Source: Panonychus citri (lineage: Eukaryota; Arthropoda; Arachnida; Trombidiformes; Tetranychidae). Taken from it: a stretch of 64,000 nt of DNA. Positions 37,263 to 47,100 of the stretch are shown piece by piece. The stretch is taken from positions 1,550,001 to 1,614,000 of the forward strand of contig NW_026515445.1 of NCBI RefSeq assembly GCF_014898815.1, read 5' to 3'. How positions within the stretch are numbered: position 1 is the stretch's first letter; the number at the start of each line of letters is the position of its first letter. The translations under genes were made by a program, and so were the position numbers. The notes under the pieces were generated by a model. The model was given only the letters and a program-made list of their open reading frames with translations, ran no database searches and was not told the DNA's origin.

Positions 37263-38898
37263 ATGAGTTGTTCAAAGCCCGTTGATTCACCGATAGATAA
37301 GTTGACGATTATTGATAAAAAAAATAATCAATCTTTTAAAGTACCAAAGGATATTGCTTGTTCTAAAAGCAATTATTTTCAAGGAGCGTGTGAGAATACT
37401 AAATCTGATGATTTGGAAATACTATTAGATATCGATGCAGTTGCTTTTCAAGTTGTGATGGATTATTTGGTTAGAGATCGAGTGTCAATCGACTTTCATT
37501 CCGTTTTGCCAACAACGGTAGCTGCTGATTATCTGCAGATAGATGATCTTTTGAACAAGTGTCGTGATTTTTTCTTGAAAAATTTCACAATCAATCAGTT
37601 ACCCATTGTTATTGATTCTCTTCATGTTACAGTGCCTTTGATTTTTATAAACAAACAGAAAGTTGATTGTTTCATCAAACGACACTTTCTTAAAATTGCA
37701 AATACGCCATCTTTTCTCCTCTTTCCACTCAAGACTATTGAATATATTTTGGAACTGGATGTTATTGTTGATTCAGAATTTCGCATATTCGAAGCGATTC
37801 TACGATGGATTGAACACGATAATGAACGAAAAACGTATTTGTCGGATTTGTCCAAGTTTATTCGCTGGTCACATTTGAGTGAATTGGAGAGGAACATGAT
37901 AAAAGCTAATTCTTTGGTTATGGAAATGTCCGCTGAGTTCGAAGTATCAATGAATGCGGTATTGGAGAAAAAAAATAATTACAGGATTAGTTCAAAGTCA
38001 ATTGTCGAAATTTATGAGATGAATGATAAAATTAAAGTTTTTTTCCACCTAAATGAGGGAAATGTACCTTTAGCTGAATTTGATCTATGCAATGAGATCT
38101 CTGACAATGTTTTCACCAATGAGTATACTACCGATATTATTTTCGATTCGGGAAGAAAAGGAATTCGATTGGATTGTGAAAATAAAAAATACAAGTATCT
38201 TAATATGTTCGGTAAAATGGATTCTTATTATGGTCAAGTAGCGAACTACATAATGGACTATCCTACTAACGGCAAAAGGTATGATAACAGCCTATTAATA
38301 CTAAATGCAAGCTTTTTCACTAAAATTAATACTTTTAATTTTTATTTAAAATTTTTATTTATTTATATTTTTACATTCAGTGATGTTTATACCAAGCATA
38401 TAAGCGAAAAGTTATTGAATAATGAACGAATCCAGTTTTGAATTTCAAACCAATTATCATTCAACTCAATGTATCATCGACTTTGGAAGTTATTTCCATG
38501 CTGTTACCTTCACCTTGGATGATGGTGTTTTGAGCAGTGTTGCTTACGAAATCGTTAAAAACAAAAAAGTATTCAATGATCAAGTCAATCCTTCAGAATA
38601 CCATGTTTGTGTAATCCAGGATATAGTTTATCTACTCAACAAGTCGTTTACTATGTTCCAATTCAATCTGAATGATAAAACCTGGAAAGAAATCAAATTT
38701 ATTGATGAAGAAGGTTTGGACTTCAAACGCTTGGAACTTCTCAATTACAATGATAAACTCTGCGTTTGTGATAAATCCTCTAAGAAAGTTTATGAATATC
38801 AAACTTTCGGGGAAAATTGGTGCTGTGTAAAGAAAATTGGGTTGGAAGATGGCAGTAATTTAATAGCAATTGTATCAGTCACTCTACCAGGAACATAA
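37263..38898 (+). CDS. BTB-BACK domain protein, copy 1
   Basis: Two exons, 37263-38278 and 38436-38898, give 492 residues. The start is the first ATG (MSCSKPVDSP). The N-terminal BTB fold (residues about 15-115) includes KLTIIDKKNNQSFKVPKDI and DAVAFQVVMDYLVRDRVSID. A BACK region follows (about 120-235), with FLKIANTPSFLLFPLKTIEY and FRIFEAILRWIEHDNERK. The C-terminal third has beta-rich Kelch-like stretches (VIQDIVYLLNKSFTMFQFNL, LELLNYNDKLCVCDKSSKKV). Such proteins are usually substrate adaptors for Cullin-3 ubiquitin ligases. Without splicing the frame stops at 38441. The donor AG/GTATGA at 38279 is good; the acceptor ATCCAG at 38435 is weak but is the only one I found that restores the frame, and the same AG is kept in copy 2. 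Confidence 0.75.
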
Positions 38899-39039
38899 AC
38901 TCCGATTGAATTATAAATGCTCATGTACTAAAAGTCTTAGAGAAAGCTTCAATGAATAATAAATAATATTTGCTGCTAACTCATCGATTTATTGCAAATG
39001 TTGTCTAGTTTCAACTCTTTGTTTAGTGTTAAGTTTTTT

Positions 39040-39165
39040 GACCACTACACTATAATGTAAACTTATTAGTGATTCGGATAATAATTGGAATTTTTTATCA
39101 TCAAAAGATTTTGTTTATTGTTATTATTACAATGTTAATGTGATCATCAACAAATGACACGATTC
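39040..39165 (+). repeat. ~130-bp element, copy 1
   Basis: Begins gaccactacactataatg and includes ttattgttattattac. Found four times between 39 and 44.1 kb; this copy is slightly shortened and lies in the 3' flank of BTB copy 1. Confidence 0.85.
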
Positions 39166-39171
39166 GCATCA

Positions 39172-39720
39172 ATGAAATGAAGTCTTCGTTGCCGATTTTC
39201 ATCTTGAATCAATCACCACGGAATAAGTGATGATGAAGAGACCAGAGAATCAAACTTGCTCGATGTTGATTACAGAACGAAACGGCCATCGATTGTCGTG
39301 ATATGGAGCCAATTGTGATCCGCGATATCAACGATGATTCTCCCCACCAGTCGATGACATTACAGGTGATATAAACTTGAGGACGAAGATGTTTGTCCAG
39401 CATCGCCCATACTGACAATCAAACCAACCGTTACAATCAAACAGCAAAATGTCTGATCTAAACAGAAGAGTCGATGATAGATGAATGAATTTTAAGTAAT
39501 CGTTTTATTACTTGATAGTTTTTTAATTATCGGCTGAGAAGTGAAGATTTGTTAATCATCCAAGGAAAGCAAAAGAGTAATAAAAAGCATCAAGCAATTT
39601 CGACCTGTAATGATCGAGGTAATCAGTAATTTATTTATCTATTAAACTTTTGGATTTCTTCACCAAACATTCATTTAAATGATTAATCTGATCCTTTCTT
39701 AATTCAGCTCTCACCTTGTG
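39172..39720 (+). pseudogene. 3' fragment of the acidic coiled-coil gene
   Basis: Matches about 33920-34500 in the same orientation, including the C-terminal coding region, stop and 3' flank. Numerous small deletions break the frame, so it cannot make the C-terminal domain. There is no start region. Confidence 0.88.
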
Positions 39721-39723
39721 TTT

Positions 39724-40031
39724 TTATGTCGATGGTGAAATATTTCTCGAAGATGCTTATGAAGGAGGACAATCGATTCGCTTAATCAATTGGAACGAGC
39801 CATTAATTAAATGTTATTTCAGTTTGCGAACTGGATTAGAAGTACAATTGATTTTCAAAATTATTCCCAAATTCCAGAATTTCGATCATCCAAATTAAAG
39901 TATATCAAAACCCTGGATCAACTGATATCTTATTACTACATAAGAAGATCGTTAGGAAGAAACGTGAGAATACAGATTTTATGTTATTTTTTTCAAGCAA
40001 ACGATTAATTTTCAATTCCGTTTTCGTAGAT
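39724..40031 (+). pseudogene. ENGase fragment A (exon 2 end, intron 2)
   Basis: Nearly identical to 36236-36550, from VDGEIFLEDAYEGGQ of exon 2 through the donor, intron and acceptor of intron 2, and stopping two bases into exon 3. Small deletions near 39880-39960 shift the frame. Too short to be an enzyme. Confidence 0.9.
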
Positions 40032-40080
40032 GCTTTCAACAATTTCGTGTTCCATTTTTAGTCTCATCCATAGTTTTATT

Positions 40081-40217
40081 GACCACTACACTATAATGTA
40101 AACTCACTTATTAGTGATTCGGATAATAATTGGAATTATTTTTTATCATCAAAAGATTTAATTTATTGTTATTATTACAATGTTAATGTGATCATTCAAT
40201 CAAATGACGAATCGATT
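40081..40217 (+). repeat. ~130-bp element, copy 2
   Basis: Close match to the copy at 43945-44082, from gaccactacactataatg to atgacgaatcgatt. Confidence 0.88.
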
Positions 40218-40270
40218 TTATTGCAACTGTTGTCTAGTTTCATGTTTCGGACGAAAAAGTCAATCGTTTT

Positions 40271-40406
40271 GACCATTACACTATAATGTAAACTCACTTA
40301 TTAGTGATTCGGACAATAATTGGAACTTTTTTTATCATCAAAAGATTTAATTTATTGTTATTATTACAATGTTAATGTGATCATTCAATCAAATGACGAA
40401 TCGATT
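40271..40406 (+). repeat. ~130-bp element, copy 3
   Basis: Third copy, only 53 bp after copy 2; the spacer between them resembles the DNA before copy 1 (ttattgcaa.tgttgtctagtttca). Confidence 0.88.
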
Positions 40407-40481
40407 CACTAAAATGAGTGATATGAACTTATAACATTCTCTGAATCAATGATCAGTCTTATGAACAATCAGACACGGACA

Positions 40482-40623
40482 CTATTGGCATCCACATTGA
40501 GAGGCTACAATATCATCGATTTGCTGCAATATTACCGTTCCGTCGGTGGCAAAATAAAGGATATCGAGTGACTCTAATTCAGTTGGTACACAAGAAACTG
40601 GATTAACACCAAATGATTGTTGA
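40482..40623 (-). pseudogene. Fragment of the TGF-beta ligand gene (last ~46 codons)
   Basis: On the minus strand it encodes the last part of the cysteine knot up to the TAG, almost identical to 44157-44300 including the single cysteine before VPTELES. It breaks off inside the poly-Gln stretch and is joined directly to ENGase fragment B. The 3' flank before it (40407-40481) also matches. No upstream exons are present, so it is a dead copy. Confidence 0.9.
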
Positions 40624-41035
40624 TCAAACTACGGAATCGAGTTTCTTACTTGGTGCTTTGAGAGTCGATCATCCAACGGGAAGAAAAATTGTTCAGAAAT
40701 TGAATTCGCTTGGAATTCGTTAAAATTCAAAGACATTCAGACATTTTAATAAAAACCATTCATTTTCTTGTTGACATTTCTAAAACTTTAAATAATTTGA
40801 TAAACCATTCAAATCGCTTAAAGATCGTTTCATTGATCATACGATTATTACAATTCGCGATTTTTGATTCGAACATTTGAGAAGAACCAGAGAGGCTACA
40901 GAAATATCATCGAAAGTGGCCCTTAATAGTGAATTAATAACTGAATTCGAAATAAAAAAATGATTGGAAATTAATTCATCTTCAGACTTCCCGCCAAGGC
41001 GTAAGTGCGTAAGTGTAACAATTAGTTACTACACT
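40624..41035 (+). pseudogene. ENGase fragment B (3' end of exon 3 and downstream flank)
   Basis: Matches about 36664-37075: TTESSFLLGALRVDHPT coding, the stop region and the following spacer. Joined to the TGF-beta fragment at the shared bases gttgatc. Confidence 0.88.
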
Positions 41036-41294
41036 GTACTGGGTTATTGAGCCTGGATCCTTCGGACTTTAAACTTTAATAGCTTTTTTATATCTTAGAA
41101 TTTTTTTTTTGAATTTTGTATCATTTGAAAGCTCAAAGTCTAAAATAATTAATTAGATAAAGGTATAGTGGTAAAGTTTGTCGGTAATCGAGATTCTATA
41201 ATTTGAATGAGATCATTTAACCAACTTTTCAAAGGTTTGGTCAATAGACCTCGAATATAAGTGACACAAATAATAAATTGAGGCCAATTCCACT

Positions 41295-42189
41295 AGTGAA
41301 CCATCCAATCGTTGGCTAATCGTGAAATATTTTAAATTTGGAGCCATCGTTTCGCTTTTAATTGGAATGAGCCATTAATTAAATTTTCATTTGCGAACTG
41401 GATTAGAATACAATGATTTCAAAACTATCTAAATTTCAATCTATCATCCAATTGATAAAAACTTAATTCTGAATCTGCGACTAAGAAAAATCGTTATGAG
41501 AGCTGGACTTGGAATCCATTATGAACCATTTTGAAAAATGATTAATTTTCAATTAACTTTGTTTAGTACCAAAATGATGCCGTTAAATTTCCGTTAGAAT
41601 GAACCTAATTTCAGACCACAGGTCAAATCTTCTTTGCAATTTTGATTTGAAAAATTTACTGCCAAACATTACCACTCACATACCTTATAATTAAAATTTT
41701 TCAGATTTGTTGCAGATGAAATGATTAAACAAATAATTTTCAATGGATAAATCTTTATCAAAGACTTAAACAACTTTACCTAAATGTTGATCGTTCACTG
41801 ATCATAAGATTATCACAATTTCTTTTGATGCAAGAGCATTTACAGATCCAATTCTATTTCAATGCATAAAAATGTTCCTAATTCTCAGTTAACTCTCAAT
41901 AGATGGTCAGTTTTCTATTCTGACGCCACCTAGTGCGAATACGCTGTGATTCAACTCACAACTTTACGTTAAACGAGTTATGCAATAAGCGAGAATTTAC
42001 TGTATAACTCTTTGCATTTAGATCTCGTTAGGCCTCAGATAGTATTTTTCTTTCAATCGGTTCAATTAGTTTTTTTTCACTTATTTTGTTTGATTTAAAG
42101 AAAATCAATGTGACCTTTCAACGAGTGATTTTGATTGTTTTAATTCATTTTCTTAATTCAATTTAACTTCTTGTGCAAGAAATTTAATC
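41295..42189 (+). pseudogene. Decayed ENGase fragment C and BTB upstream flank
   Basis: Recognisable but gapped similarity to ENGase 36208-36440 (for example ttggaatgagccattaatta) and to the flank at 36830-36925 (gatcgt..cactgatcata.gattatcacaatt). The last 190 bp match the DNA just upstream of BTB copy 1. It is more diverged than fragments A and B, so probably older. Confidence 0.7.
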
Positions 42190-43813
42190 ATGAGTTGTTC
42201 AAAGCCGGTTGATTCACCGATAGATAAGATTACGATTATTGATAAAAAATAATCAATCTTTTAAGTACAAAGGATATTGCTTGTTCTAAAAGCAATTATT
42301 CAAGAAATGTTGAGAATACTAAATCTGATGATTTGGAATACAATAGATATCGATGCAGTTGCTTTTCAGTTGTGATGGATTATTTGGTTAGAGATCGAGT
42401 CAATCGACTTTCATTCCGTTTTGCCAACAACGGTAGCTGCTGATTATCTGCAGATGATGATCTTTTGAACAAGTGTCGTGATTTTTTTGAAAATTTCACA
42501 ATCAATCAGTTACCCATTGTTATTGATTCTCTTCATGTTACAGTGCCTTTGATTTTTATAAACAAAAAGAAAGTTGATTGTTTCATCGAAAGACACTTTC
42601 TTAAAATTGCAAATACGCCATCTTTTCTCCTCTTTCCACTCAAAACTATTGAATATATTTTGGAACTGGATGTTATTGTCGATTCCGAATTTCGCATATT
42701 CGAAGCAATTATACGATGGATTGAACACGATAATAATCGAAAATCGCATTTATCAGATTTGTCCAAGTTTATTCGCTGGTCACATTTGAGTGAATTGGAG
42801 AGGAACATGGTGAAAACTAACTCTTTGGTTATGGAAATGTCCGTACAGTTCGAAGTATTAATAAATGCGGTATTGGAGAAAGAAAGTGATAATAGAGTTA
42901 ATTCAAAGTCACTTGTCGAAATTTATGAGATGAATGACACAATTAAAGTTTTTATCTACCCAAATGAGAATAAAGGCCCTTTGGCTGAATTTGCTCTATG
43001 CAATGAGATCTCTGACAATGTTTTCACCAATGAGTATACTATCGATATTATTTACGATTCGGGAAGAAAAGGAATTCGATTGGATTGTGAAAATAAAAAA
43101 TATAAGTATCTTAATATTTGGTGATATAGATTCTTATTATGGTCAAATAGCGAACTACACAATGGACTATCCTACTAACGAAAAGGTATGATAACCATTA
43201 AATACTAAATGCAAGCTTTTTCACTAAAATTTCTTTTAAACTTAATAATTTAATTTATTTAATTTATATTTTATTAAGCGTACTGACAGCGATGTTAATA
43301 ACTATCAACCAATCGAAAAGTGGAAAATTGGAATTTCACGAAACCAGTTTTGTTTCAACTCAATGTATCATTGATCTTGGAAGTCATTTCGCTGCTGTTA
43401 CTTTGTACAATTTGTTCAACTTCGAAAATGATGGTTTTTGTAGCAGTGTTGCTTACGAAATCGTAAAAAATAAAAAAGTATTCAATGATCAAGTCAATCC
43501 TTCAGAATACCATGCTTGTGTAATCCAGGATGTAGTTTATCTACTCGAAGAGTCGTTCACTCTGTTTCAATTCAATCTGAATGATAAAAGCTGGAAAGAA
43601 ATCAAATTTATTGACGAAGAAGGTTTGGACTTCAAACGCTTGGAACTTCTCAATTACAATGATAAACTCTGGGTTTGTGATAAATCCTCGAAGAAAGTTT
43701 ATGAATATCGAACTTTCGGTGACAATTGGTGTTGTGTAAGACAGATTGGGTTGGAAGATGGAAGTAATTTAATAGCAATTGTATCAGTTGCTCTACCAAA
43801 ATTCTTCTCTTGA
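42190..43813 (+). pseudogene. BTB-BACK protein, copy 2, frame-broken
   Basis: A second copy of the gene at 37263-38898, from the same ATG (MSCSKPVDSPIDK) to a slightly different end (ALPKFFS). Relative to copy 1 the BTB part (42240-42480) has many single-base deletions, mostly in runs of the same base, so the frame fails after about 20 codons. From 42465 to 43124 the BACK region is open and differs by ordinary substitutions. Another lost base near 43118-43124 and a 2-base change at the donor (aacgaaaag/gtatg) put exon 1 out of phase with exon 2. Exon 2 (about 43292-43813) is open. Selection clearly held parts of it until recently, or the deletions are sequence errors. Confidence 0.82.
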
Positions 43814-43944
43814 ATTATAAATGTTCATGTCTTGAAGAAAGTTTCAATGAATCATAAATAATATTTGCCGCTAAATCAACGATGTTATTTTAACTTCTTG
43901 CAACAATTTCGTGTTCCATGTTTAGTCTCATTCATAGTTTTATT

Positions 43945-44082
43945 GACCACTACACTATAATGTAAACTCACTTATTAGTGATTCGGATAATAATTGGAAT
44001 TATTTTTTATCATTAAAAGATTTTGTTTATTGTTATTATTACAATGTTAATGTGATCATTCAATCAAATGACGAATCGATTC
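43945..44082 (+). repeat. ~130-bp element, copy 4
   Basis: Lies between BTB copy 2 and the 3' end of the TGF-beta gene. It is probably the source of the arrangement copied at 40271-40623, since TGF-beta 3' flank follows it in both places. Confidence 0.88.
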
Positions 44083-44156
44083 AATAAAATGAGTGATATG
44101 AACTTATAACATTCTCTGAATCAATAATCAGCCTTATGAACAATCAGACACGGACA

Positions 44157-47100
44157 CTATTGGCATCCACATTGAGAGGCTACAATATCATCGATTTGCT
44201 GCAATATTACCGTTCCGTCGGTGGCAAAATAAAGGATATCGAGTGACTCTAATTCAGTTGGTACACAAGAAACTGGATTAACACCAAATGATTGTTGTTG
44301 TTGATTAATATAACTTTGAATGGCGGCGTGTTTACTTAATTTAGTTGTCGTCAAACCAAGTTCAGTATAACCATTGATCGCGGAAGAAGAGATTGAATCA
44401 ATGAGATGATCACAACCTCCCTCGCATCGATAGAGACCCAATGATTTGGGGTAGATGATAAATCGAGTCCAACCCAATTTGTCCAAATCGATTGTGTAAC
44501 CAACTCGTGAACAAGACAAACGATTGAAAATCGGTAAATCTAAATTGATTAAATCACTTTCGTCGTTTAATGAATGATGTTGATGATGTTGCATATTCTG
44601 TTCTTCGTCGTCAGAATTTTCGGAAGATTCTGATTCACTGGGTTGACCATATTTTAAGAATAATTTTGAGAAAATTTTAGCTGAAAAATCTAAAAGAAAA
44701 GAGAAAAGTTCCATGATTAATATATCGTAGTTCTACTTTTTCCATCAATTTGTGTCCTCATTGTTTGTTCTCATGTTTTTGGGACATTATTCAAATTTCC
44801 ATCATAATCATGGCACAGTTGAGTAATTACGATGAAAAGATTATCATAATTAATTGTTCACTCAGATTCGTTTTCGTGATTTTGTTGAACAGTTTGAGGG
44901 GAACATGAAAAGTTCATCCTGTTAATGCAAACACGAATCCTGATAATTACGATTATCTTTCCTAATCAAGATTTAACAGTGAATTTTGATTAATATTTCA
45001 AAAGAGTTTTACTCGAATTAATCTAAGATAATCTATTTTCCGATCAGTAACTTGACACAGAACAAATAAAGTAATTACTTGATCTGTTCCTTCCAGATGA
45101 TCTGCAATAACAAGAAGCTCATGAACTGTTTGGAATTGATTATCATTATCATTACCATGATAACATTTTACTCGATAATGAAAATATTATCACTCTGTTT
45201 ATTATTTGAACATAAGAAATCCATAAAATACTCGATAGATTTCAATTTCTTCCAAGAGTAATATTGAAAGATGATGATGATGATCGAGTAACAAGAACTG
45301 GAAAGGTTCTTCGAGTTGATACCACGAAATGTGAAATCGATTCATGTGATTTATTCTGAAAATGAGGCTCTGAGGTCTAATTTTGTGCTTTCTCTTCATT
45401 TTGTCATCAAAATGATAATAATAATTTAGTGCGAATGGTTGAGTGATAAAAATGACGCCAGAAAACAGCAAATTGATTAGATGGCTGAATAGTATTTAAT
45501 TTAATTCAGTTTACCTTGATTAGTGTTATTTTTTGGTACAACACTTTTATGTCCTTTCTCAGATGTGTAAACAACAAGAATTGGCCTTTTATTGATTTGA
45601 TGATGATGTCCGTTGAACCAACGAATCAAATGGTCATTCATATCTTCCCCTGAGAGCGATTTAACTGTGATCAATAATCCTGATGGGAATGAGCAAGAGA
45701 AGAGATGAAAGAGATGATGAAAAGATAATAGAAATAATGAAATGAGAATTTCATGTGATTTTTGTCTCTTTTTCATCTGAATCAATTTCATGAGACTTTC
45801 CATTAATCATTTTACATGATGGTCATTCTTGTCTTTCCACTGGTCTGACCAATCGATGAAGAGCAAGAACATTTGTGTTATCAGATTTAATCATCATTAT
45901 CCTGGAGAAATCATGATCATCATTCTGATAATGAATCGAGAATAAATGGATGTTAACAATTAACTTTCTCTTTGTATCATTTATTCTGTGGCTTCAACAA
46001 TTAAATTTCCTTCTTTTTCCACTTTATACAATTAACTCGTTCATAAATCTTAACACAATGAACATTTTCTCTCAACTACTTTTCAATCAAGTTAATCTGG
46101 TTTTCTGACTCAAATGAATTAAAGATTATCAAAAAATCAAATAAAAGATAAAGATAATTATCAATCCTCAGCTTAATCTTCATTTCTATTTTAATCTCTT
46201 ATTTATTTATTAATTGTCATGAAGATTAATCATAAGGATTGTTATTGAATTGGCATTGGAGTATTTCAACAGTCACAATACAATGAACACTAATCAACAT
46301 GATAATCATGATAATTACTTTCAGTTTATTAATGAATTATAATCAACAGCGATTAAGCAAATAGCTCATTACAGGATTGATTATTTAACTTGATTTACAG
46401 TTGAGATATTAGATAGAATTAACTAATTTAGTTATACTTTTAAAGCTTATTATTAGTTCTGATAATAAACTGGCATTTATTAGCAAAAAATTAAATCCTA
46501 TCAGTTGAAACTAAAATAATGGGACGTGTAGTTAATTAATAATTAGTTGATTTCTTTGCTTTAAACTAATTAGTTAATGTTAATAACATTAAAGCAAATA
46601 GCTTGTAATTTAATAATCCTTGTTAATTGTGCTGTTAGCTCATAAAACAATCTAATCTTCATCATTGTTCTTGACTATGTTTAGTTTATTGGATTAGATG
46701 AAAGTGAAAATTAGGATGAGAAAAGGCAAGAACTTAATCTAATGATAATCAATATTCATATACAACTTAACATCAATTCAACCTACTAATCAATATATTG
46801 AGTTACAATTAACGATTAAAAGTGTAATTATTAGATATATAAAGTATTCGTAAGTTTTTATGATTATATATGAAAAGTTTCCCTGATTCGATCCACAATC
46901 AAGGGAGAATGAGGATTAATCATTAATCAAGAAAATGTTACTAATCCATAAGAGCGTGAGAGACACTGACTGCTGGTTAATGATTGAAGATGAGGATTTA
47001 CGATTAGTTTAATGAAACGACATCTACAGTCGATTATCAATCTTAATTATTGAGATGGTTCTCTAATCACAATGCTGAGAAAAGCAAAGAGATTGGAGGT

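Larger units (their letters stand above)
38899..42189. repeat. Mosaic of partial duplications of neighbouring genes
   Basis: In order: BTB 3' flank; ~130-bp element; 3' part of the acidic protein gene plus flank (39172-39720, from about 33920-34500); ENGase exon 2 end, intron 2 and acceptor (39724-40031, from 36236-36550); BTB flank; two more ~130-bp elements; last codons of the TGF-beta gene and its 3' flank (40402-40623); ENGase 3' end plus flank (40624-41035); about 240 bp of unknown origin (41041-41278); a heavily decayed ENGase piece (about 41295-41480) and flank; and the BTB upstream region (42000-42189). All pieces keep the parental orientation. Many differ from the parent mainly by 1-4 base deletions. 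No intact gene is present. Confidence 0.85.

Noticed and set aside
39716..39898. A second ENGase gene
   Set aside because: Only the end of exon 2 and intron 2 are present, with frame-shifting deletions; no catalytic region.
40482..40623. A second TGF-beta ligand gene
   Set aside because: Only about the last 46 codons, no upstream exons, fused to an ENGase fragment.
38899..42189. A transposable element as the cause of the repeats
   Set aside because: No transposase, terminal repeats or target duplications seen; the pieces are copies of local genes.
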